Notes under the pieces: generated by a model | Told to the model about the DNA's origin: nothing | The model's input: the letters and a program-made list of their open reading frames with translations, nothing else | The model's database searches: none | Assembly (NCBI RefSeq): GCF_009727055.1 | Contig: NC_052355.1 | Location: 5,646,183-5,710,182 of the forward strand | Direction of reading: 5' to 3' | Source of the DNA: Benincasa hispida | Lineage: Eukaryota > Streptophyta > Magnoliopsida > Cucurbitales > Cucurbitaceae | Length of the DNA stretch: 64,000 nucleotides | Position numbers and translations under genes: made by a program | Part shown: positions 57,088 through 64,000 of the stretch, piece by piece | Numbering within the stretch: position 1 is the stretch's first letter | Layout: each line of letters opens with the position of its first letter

Positions 57088-57260
57088 TTGTGCTCACCAA
57101 CGCAAATGCATTTTCGTTAAGGACGGGCAACAACGTCTATATCCCCACAACACACCCCTTAACCAAACGCATTTCTGGAGGATACCTCAACATAGTGCAT
57201 TCAGATAAGAACGGGCAAAAAACATATACGAGCGCAACACACCCCTCAACTCAATACAGT
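57088..57260. repeat. ~90-bp tandem repeat between T1 gag and second ORF
   Basis: Two degenerate copies with GACGGGCAACAACGTCTATA (57,121) / GAACGGGCAAAAAACATATA (57,209) and CAACACACCCCTTAAC / CAACACACCCCTCAAC. Confidence 0.65.
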
Positions 57261-57916
57261 TGAGTTAGGTGAAGGCAAAGCAGCTCTTACTAGCTTGAGA
57301 TACGTCCATTATCGCCTTGCATACTTGTTGTTAATTGTTTTTTTTTTATTATTATTATTATTTTCATCACCACAAGTTGTTATGACTTGCGGCAATAAAT
57401 TTTCCCTTTAGTACTCAATCATTCACCATTTAAAGCTCAACGCACTAATTACATAAAATCTCGAAGAATTAAAGACGAGACAGAATTAAATGCAAAGAAG
57501 TAAATGAGGACATAAATTCATAAAGTAAAGAATGAATTAAATGCAGAATCAAAGACAAAATTCAGAATTCAAATAGACAGAAATTTAAGAAAGCATAAAA
57601 CATAGTATTGAGATATGTACCGAAAATTTGCGTTGTCATGAGTGATCGCAATCCATATCTTCGCAGGCGATCAGACTTGCCTGCCCAATGTCCTAAGGAC
57701 ATTGCTCATTTCCTTTAGATCCCGGGGCTTTTGAATTGTTGGGCAACGTTCTTGGTGCTCGACTTCTCAGCTCAGAGGACAGCTCGCCCACTTAGATCTC
57801 CAGACTCCTTATTGAAGACGCCTGCGCTTGCATCACTGCGTCATTTTTATCCATGTATTGCTTCAGTTAGGATGGCTCCTCTAGCCCAGATTATAGGTGT
57901 TGCTGAAGGGGTTGTT
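57261..57916. other. T1 spacer between gag and second ORF
   Basis: No coding signal for pol. Contains a (TTA)n-like run near 57,345 and AT-rich text. This is where protease/RT/integrase would lie in an autonomous relative. Confidence 0.6.
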
Positions 57917-58921
57917 CTAGATGGCGCATACTTGCTGAAGAGTCAATGAGCACATGTCAGCTCCGCGAGCCCCTCCACAATTAGCGCAACTAATTACAAC
58001 CACTTGAGCCGGTGCAGCAGGTTGTGCTGATTGTTGAGCAATGGCTCCTTGTTTAATTGCCATTGACTGGAGGATTGAGGTCACTACGACCATCTGAGCG
58101 GCCAACGTGGCCATTATCACCGCAGGAACAATGGCTATTTCATTTTTCCTTCTCTCGGCGCCTCGGCCTCCATATCCATCGTCGATCCAGTCATCCATAA
58201 TCCACGAGATGCGGTCGAGGATGACTTTAGCCTCTATGTATATTTTATCCATAAAACCTCCTGCCGTGGAGGCATCAGTAATAGCCTGCGTTGCTCGGTT
58301 CAGGCCATTATAAAAAGTTTCCATCAAGACGCAATCAGGGATCCCGATATGCGGGTAGTTTTTCACCAGTCTCCTAAATCGCACCCAGTGTGCTTAGTTC
58401 TCATTCTCCATCTGCTCGAAGTAGCAACATCCTCTTCGTCGCCTTGCAATAACGGTAGGTGGGAAGAATTCTCAATGAACCAGTTCCACCATTGACCCAT
58501 GAATGAAATCTTCATTGTCCAGTGAGTGAGCCCAATTTCCTCTTTAGCCTCATCTTCTTAAGCTGTGTAAGAAAACAAATAGCATCCTAAGCTCTTCTGG
58601 GGTTACGCACAGGTAAGGAAAGTTGATGCACATTTCGACAAAGCTGTCAAATGGCGTATGGTCCTTCACCATGTCAGACCCCCCAAAACTGCCGAGGCAT
58701 TTCGAATCATTTGCAACATGAACTCGGCTTAAATCCTCGAAACCACACGTTCTCTCTCCACATAGGCCTCGAGATTCCAGGGCGAAATAATCATACAAAT
58801 TGGGTGTCGCATAATTCCTCATCAGGATGTTACGATCAGCAGCCAGGAAGACAGGATCCTGTGCTAGTCGAACAACCCCTTGATTCTCAACCAGTACCAC
58901 ATTATCATTGTTGTCCACCAT
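57917..58921 (-). pseudogene. T1 gag
   Basis: Minus strand. The N-terminal part (58,921-58,550) includes DRNILMRNYATPNLYDYFAL and SFVEMCINFPYLCVTPEELR. The central part (58,549-58,385) is broken by stops and frameshifts. The C-terminal part (58,384-57,917) is RFRRLVKNYPHIGIPDCVLM, ETFYNGLNRATQAITDASTA and GFMDKIYIEAKVILDRIS. The HGIPD-like and FYNGLN-type motifs identify a plant gypsy (Athila/Tat) retrotransposon gag. Ends with CANCGGARGADMC, which may be the beginning of a zinc knuckle (C-X2-C), truncated. Confidence 0.85.
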
Positions 58922-59119
58922 GCTTGCAGCCTTCTTTTGCCTAATTCGGTTCTGACGTGCCCTTGCACGAAAAGTACGCTCGATCTCAAGGTCAACTTCG
59001 AATTCTGGTTCAGCACCAAGACTTATAAACCGTCAAACTGCTCTCCACGTTGAACAGCCAGTACAATGAAATCTATCTTGCAAAATACCAAAAACACACT
59101 CAAACAATAAACCGTTAAC

Positions 59120-59148
59120 AAGTCCCTGGCAACAACGGCATAAACTTA
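59120..59148 (-). promoter_or_regulatory. T1 primer binding site, tRNA-Asp-like
   Basis: Minus strand TATGCCGTTGTTGCCAGGGA, a degenerate match to the TGGCGCCGTTGCCGGGGA site complementary to tRNA-Asp that Tat/Athila elements use (from memory). About four differences, all G/A or C/T or adjacent, so decayed. Confidence 0.7.
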
Positions 59149-59149
59149 T

Positions 59150-60998
59150 TGATCGCTAGAATTGATGCTAAAAAGATATGCTATGCTATGCTTGAAATGA
59201 AGAGATGCTACTTCTAGATATGCGTTAATTATGATTTTCTTGCCATGTGTTGTCACAAGTTTCCTTACGTTAGAACCAAGTGTAATAACACCACAAGTTT
59301 CTCGGTGTGATCCGAGGTCGAACACAGGGACTATTTGAGGTTATTGTGGTATGTTTGTGATATATGCGACCAGGTTTTTCAATCTTTAAAGAGTGTTTTG
59401 TACAATTATATAAAAGTGCGGTAAAGTAAAGGAAAGCAGTAAAAAAATGCGATAATAAAAAAAGTACAGTAAACCTAAGCTAGATGATACAAGATACAGG
59501 CTTCATGATACAAGATGCTGGGGTTCAGGCTGGTTGTGAAGGTTATGCAAAGAACATAGAATGCGGCAATAAGTCTTATGTACAACACAGAAAGAGAAAG
59601 ATAACTAATATAAACAATGCAAGTTTCTTAATTACGTTGAAGCTATAAGTACGGTTCTGATTTTCTATTGGCGTACACCTTTCAATGATCGACCGTGCTC
59701 TCACATGTCTGTGGTGAAACAGAGACGTATGTAATGAACGCAAGGTTGCTTCCATGTCTGGAAGTACTACTCGCTTTAGTTAACATATTCTTCTAACCTT
59801 CTCTCGATAGATCAGAATGGCATCTTCACTTCTGCTCTCACAGATGAAGATGCCATCTAGCATGCCTTAGCTAAACGCATTTACGTCTTTAACACAAGTT
59901 AAGTACTCGTTTAATTCATAGTAACTACCAGGGGATTAGGAAGACATCATGGAGAAAGTGATTAACGGAGGAACGGAAGTAGACATAAAATGGGATATGA
60001 AAGTAATCGAAACATTTAATATATCTATTAAGCGTTTGATACATGATGTGAATGAAGAGATAAAGAAGGTGAAATACAATAATGAAAAGAGATAGAACAG
60101 ATACAAACAAGCGCCAATGTCTTGACACCGATTCGGGTGGAGATCTGTTTTCCAGATTGGATGGATGAGCTTTCCTCTCAGGCTTGCTCAACCGGTAGCA
60201 AGGTTCTCAACATAGACCTTCTCGGNTGGATGGATGAGCTTTCCTCTCAGGCTTGCTCAACCGGTAGCAAGGTTCTCAACATAGACCTTCTCGGCGGGTA
60301 TTTGGCAGAATAGAATTGACACTCACCTCTCGCTCTTGTCTCGTCTTCTTCCCAGATTTCTTCAGTTAAGCACTCAGCTCAGCCTTTCCTCTCAACACTT
60401 TAGCAGTAATTAGCCCCGTATCCAGTAGCATATTTTTTTTCTAAAATCTATGGGGTATTTATAGGTGAGGATCTTTGACTCCAGCCTTGTGGTCCCCTTT
60501 TGTTGTTATGGAAATTCCGAAGATTGAGGGATATTATTCCTTCTGTTATGCAATCAGACCGTTAATTCTGCATAACCGTTAGTTGTACACATGTCTCAAT
60601 CCTCTGCTTTTGTGTTGCTCAACTGCATCTTTCGATCGCGAGTTAGCATGCTGTGTTGTTTTATTACCGCATGCGGTTGAAAGTTAGCTCTGGATTGACT
60701 ATCGCATTGCGCCGTCATTGCGTTCATCGTCTCTTAATTGTTGATTGACGGGCGCATTGTGATAGATATGCATTGATCAATTCTTCTTGAGCCTTGAGCG
60801 CAAGCGATGACTTGGTTTCCTGCAAAATAGAGTAAAATCTTCTTTTCTTCCATCTTAAGATATTAATGGGTGTAATTGCGATAATTTATAATTATTGTAA
60901 TTCTGAGCTAATTTTCATACAATCGGTGCATATTCACTATCTTTTGGCCGCAATATAGATAAGGTGGCATAAATAACTTGTATTTCTACAAGTTATCA
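59150..60998 (-). repeat. T1 5' LTR
   Basis: 1,849 bp as assembled, including a false 68-bp duplicate at the N in 60,226. Many single-base indels against the other LTR. On the minus strand it starts TGATAACTTGTAG (60,998) and ends CTAGCGATCA (59,150). TATA box CTATAAATACC at 60,458-60,466. Confidence 0.85.
60158..60294. other. Single-N join with 68-bp duplicated flanks
   Basis: 60,158-60,225 equals 60,227-60,294, separated by one N at 60,226. Same kind of defect as at 25,511 and 54,544. The other T1 LTR has the block once. Confidence 0.9.
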
Positions 60999-61108
60999 AT
61001 AGCGCATCACACAACGTTGTTGACCTGTTTACAATGGATCTCACAGTTACAGTGTTTGATGGTCACCTTTAAAGCTTAGGTCTACTACACCGCTCGCGGC
61101 TGAACTAG

Positions 61109-61207
61109 GGCAAGTGGGAGATTTTATTGTACTAGGCCTTATTGCCCTAGTTTATTGTTTGGTACTAGTTTTTGTACATTCCACTCGCATTAGGACAAGT
61201 GGTAGAT
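61109..61207 (+). promoter_or_regulatory. Copia B doubled polypurine tract
   Basis: GGCAAGTGGGAGATTTTATT at 61,111 and GGACAAGTGGTAGATTG at 61,192, 80 bp apart. The second, adjoining the LTR at 61,208, has one purine changed to T. Confidence 0.75.
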
Positions 61208-63251
61208 TGTTTGGGATGATGCCATAAAGTCTCATGTCATGTAATTTATAAACATAGTTTGTTCGAACGCTTGTGATGTATAATATATGATATTTACTCC
61301 ACTACTTGTCTTTAAACATTGGATGTTTTATTTGCTTTACCACAAACCAATAAACTAAAATCCCTGGTTGTCATTATGTAACTTAAGCATGTATGTGGTG
61401 ACATACAAGTGGATCATGTTTTAATTGATAACCAAAATGGTCTGTAGTATATGGATATAAGAGGAAAACCTTATCCTGGTAACGCTACGAATGCGACACG
61501 CTTTGTAGAATAGTTACAAGTGTTGTGACTTGCTATAGATGGTTTGATCCTGATCATTTGTATGGGGACATGCGAGCAGGGGCATCCTATAGAAATAGTT
61601 TGTATAAGACCTGACCACGATGTGTTAATGTTTCGTTATATAACACCGATCATGACAAAGACTTCACTTCACTAGGATGACCATAGGTAACATGAGCTCA
61701 ATCCTGAGTGAGTTGGGAACTTCTGACTTTGAGGGTGGTTCTTTTATTTTCATTGGTGCAAGTGGCCAAGTCGTCGACTTAAACATACCACTTTGGGGAT
61801 TTGTCTGATTTGGGAGCTGGGAACTCATCTACACAACATGGAATTCACTTCTTCCTCAAAACAGGGGTAAGTACATAGATTTCTCCCTCAAGGGCTGATC
61901 CCGGGGCTTGAACGATGTGGCGCCACACATCCCGGAGCTGGGAATTCAGCTACACAAGATGTTGTATTGTTCATTAGAGGAATCGGTGGTACTTAAGGTG
62001 TTAGATGTAACTATAGGTCCAAACGGTAAATTGGCCCAGCTGTACTTATGAGCATCTGTGAAGGGTTATCGTACTGATGATTGGTTATATCCGATGGACA
62101 CAAAAGTATATCTGTGGTAAGAAGAGTCAGCTGTCAGTCTTTAGTGGAATGCCTAACAATTAACGGATGGTTTATCTCGTGGCTAGAGAGTTTAATCAGT
62201 TATTCATGTACCATTGAAGCTTCGAGCCATAGGTCTATAAGGTCCCCTTGGTAGCTTGGATTCAAGTTGAGAATCAGTTTTTGGGTCAGTTTGAAATGTT
62301 CAAATTGACAAGAGAGAGTGCGATTATATATGATGTGATTGAACTGGTTAATTATATATGATATGATTGACTTTATGTATGAGATACATTAATTTGGAGG
62401 AAAATGGATATAAATATGATTTATATCTAGTGGAGGAGAAAACACTATGGTTGATATATGATATTAAACTATAGGTTAATGAATATAATATGATTATATT
62501 TATTATTTTATTAATCGGACAATTATGGGATAATTGGCCGCCGTTTTTTCCGTAACCATGCATTAGTGGAAGGTTCCATTCGGTTTTCGTAACTAAAGAA
62601 TAAAATTAAATTTGTTTTCATTTTGACACGGTTAATTGCTCAAAAAGGTGTTTGCTGCCTATTGCTTAGTAAATTAGAGACTATACGATAGCTCAGGTTT
62701 ACTAGACGATCACTTACACACGCGCGCTTCTTTCTAAACAATCGCTTACCTTTTCCTAAATGATCGCTTAGTACCCGAGCTTTATTATATGATCATATAG
62801 ACGATCACTTACCTTTTCCTACACGATCGTGTACCTCACCTAAACGATCAAGCACTTTGTCTATACAATAGACACGCCTTTCTCCCACTTGATTGGTCGT
62901 TGTATACGATCTCTTTTCCTCCTCCCCTCTACCAAATCCGAATAGAGCCCACTCTTTGGATTCTCACTCCGAGAATACTAAGGGTTCCAAATGGTGGTGT
63001 CGTTTCCATCTTCATCTATTCGTGTGGAGTTCGTTCATGATAGACGATTGGGTGATGCTGAACGAAAGCTCGCCATTCTAGCGAGAGCGAAAGCATCTAT
63101 TCGTGGAGAGAGCGAGATTTGCCAAGAAGAAAGAGTCCAACTGGTAAGTTTACTTGTTCTCTTGGTTGTTTATTCTAAATCATGCCGGTAATTTTACAGT
63201 ATGATGCATTTCTATTTGTTTGAATGTAAATGTTGTAATTCTGTCACAATA
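61208..63251 (+). repeat. Copia B 3' LTR
   Basis: Starts TGTTTGGGATGATGCC (a one-base variant of the family start). GTTATATAAC at 61,635; ACGATCG array 62,680-62,920; TTCTCCCACTTGAT at 62,880; GGATTCTCACTCCGAGAATAC at 62,958. Truncated at 63,251 by an inverted family X copy. Closest to the copia A 3' LTR. Confidence 0.82.
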
Positions 63252-64000
63252 TGATATGTTGTTTTATGAGGTGAAATAATGGAATGAAATGCAGTGATGG
63301 AAATGCATTGAGCAACAAGTTTTCTCAGTGGAATCCAAGTATAAACCCCACAGAGTTTTCTAGTAAGTCCAGGGTCAAACTCAGGGACTAAGGAAAACGG
63401 TATGCAGTGATAATTTTCCAAAAGACTTTGCGGTAACCGGTAAATCAAATAGATGTTTGGTGTTGTTGTTTGCGGTAACAAAATAAAAGAATGTGGCGGA
63501 GTTTTGAAAAGAGTTGATAATACAGAAGATGCGATGAGTATATGGTGAACAGGTTGAGAAGGGGTTCGGCTAACACTTCCTAGGATGCGTTCATGTTATG
63601 CGATCATGCAACACATATACAATAGCAAACCATCTCTCGACGCAGATGCTACGTCTTCTAATACTAGAACGCATGCGATATATGCGATGAGTCTATAGGA
63701 CCTACTCATAAGCCTCTATTCTTATTTATGTGATGACAAAATAACACACACACAAATAAGGCGACCACATAATATCATAACCTATCTCTAGGGTGCATGC
63801 GATGTAGGTTGGCAAACAGAGCTTATCTCTAAGTCCCTATCTCTTGCTTATGTAGATCTAATCTTTCCCTCTTAAGTCTAGATTCTAACCTCGCTCTCTT
63901 AAGCCTTAGATTCTTTCTTTAGACTCTCTCTCGAGTAGCTCTAAAGGGGTGTTGGGCACAGCATAAAACAAGATAATCGCATGCGATGAAGATCCTAGGT
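63252..64000 (-). mobile_element. Family X element, inverted, runs off window
   Basis: Begins TGATATGTTGTTTTATGAGG, the reverse complement of the X 3' end (compare 40,520-40,544), followed by CAGTGGAATCCAAGTATAAA and AAGTCCAGGGTCAAACTCAG, and at the window edge the TTTAGACTCTCTCTCGAGTA block. Closest to the third copy (39,900-40,544). The rest lies beyond 64,000. Confidence 0.8.

Larger units (their letters stand above)
50700..60998 (-). mobile_element. T1, non-autonomous Tat/Athila-like gypsy element
   Basis: 10,299 bp on the minus strand: 5' LTR 60,998-59,150, primer site ~59,148-59,120, gag 58,921-57,917, tandem repeats, second ORF 56,730-53,680, 3' UTR with repeats, polypurine tract 52,519-52,505, 3' LTR 52,504-50,700. 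Flanks ATAGT (50,695-50,699) and ATAGC (60,999-61,003) are a one-mismatch target duplication. No protease, RT, RNase H or integrase can be found between gag and the 3' LTR, so it must have depended on a helper. Lineage is inferred from the Asp-type primer site, GGGGGTG polypurine tract, TGATAACTTG LTR start and gag similarity. Confidence 0.85.
49040..61009 (+). mobile_element. Family X element split by T1
   Basis: X pieces 49,040-50,699 and 61,004-61,009, separated by T1. The flanks share CACAACG (49,033-49,039; 61,010-61,016), and removing X plus T1 rejoins copia B RNase H in register. Starts ATAATGGGCAG with a 26-bp GAAA-loop hairpin (49,039-49,064), has CTATAAATA at 49,546 and ends GCGCATCA. 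This copy gives the cleanest definition of family X. About 1.66 kb; no coding capacity; interpreted as a solo LTR. Confidence 0.8.
43205..63251 (+). mobile_element. Copia B, 5'-truncated, heavily nested
   Basis: Plus-strand copia with gag, protease, integrase, part of RT, RNase H, polypurine tracts and a 3' LTR (61,208-63,251). The 5' LTR, leader and first ~50 gag codons are missing at a head-to-head junction with copia C. Interrupted by solo gypsy LTR G2 (43,783-46,672) and by family X plus T1 (49,040-61,009). About 1 kb of RT is deleted at 48,592. Removing the insertions leaves roughly 5 kb. Confidence 0.85.

Overview
The window looks like a plant nuclear genome (a dicot; the copia gag and pol text resembles families I remember from Cucurbitaceae, which I could not verify). 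It is a transposable-element graveyard: I find no intact host gene. Nearly every readable protein is retrotransposon Gag or Pol broken by stops, frameshifts or deletions. The only non-element gene trace is a degenerate initiator tRNA-Met at 8,023-8,094 (minus). The assembly is a draft: a 25-N gap, three single-N joins flanked by unmerged 68-81 bp duplicates, two Nextera/Tn5 adapter junctions left in the sequence, and a 1.2-kb near-copy (1-1,182 versus 2,749-3,930) that differs mostly by single-base indels.

Five repeat families explain most of the sequence. (1) Ty1/copia elements with ~2-kb LTRs (TGTTGG...CA), tRNA-iMet primer site and CAAGTGGGAGA-type polypurine tract: copia A (12,156-32,933), copia B (43,205-63,251), inverted copia C (40,545-43,204), solo LTRs and fragments. 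(2) Ty3/gypsy chromodomain element G1 (22,394-31,347, full length, decayed), its solo relative G2 (43,783-46,672), and minus-strand fragments at 11,364-12,155 and 36,454-37,489. (3) 'Family X', 1.6-2.1-kb sequences with LTR character (CTATAAATA box, hairpin start, CATCA end), in six places. (4) T1 (50,700-60,998, minus), a 10.3-kb Tat/Athila-like element with LTRs, tRNA-Asp-like primer site, gag and a second long broken ORF, but no pol. (5) A MITE at 6,366-6,657.

Layout and insertion order, from target-site duplications: 1-6,156 is an inverted copia LTR split by a solo copia LTR (TSD GTTAT), itself split by family X. 6,157-12,155 is AT-rich sequence with the MITE, the tRNA relic and minus-strand copia/gypsy scraps. 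12,156-32,933 is copia A, whose 3' LTR is split by family X, which is split by G1 (TSD GCGCA). 32,934-40,544 is a pile of LTR fragments and another X. 40,545-43,204 is inverted copia C, head to head with copia B. Copia B is interrupted by G2 in gag (TSD GCACC) and by X in RNase H (shared CACAACG); that X is interrupted by T1 (ATAGT/ATAGC). Copia B's 3' LTR ends in another X, which runs off the window.

The points most worth pursuing are T1 with its second ORF (a domain resembling the plant 'putative plant transposon protein' family plus a Lys/Glu-rich coil, behind a promoter-like sequence), the GAAA-capped hairpins that open the LTRs of T1 and family X with different stem sequences, and the ACGATCG arrays of the copia LTRs. 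The assembly defects should be fixed before any structural claim is trusted.
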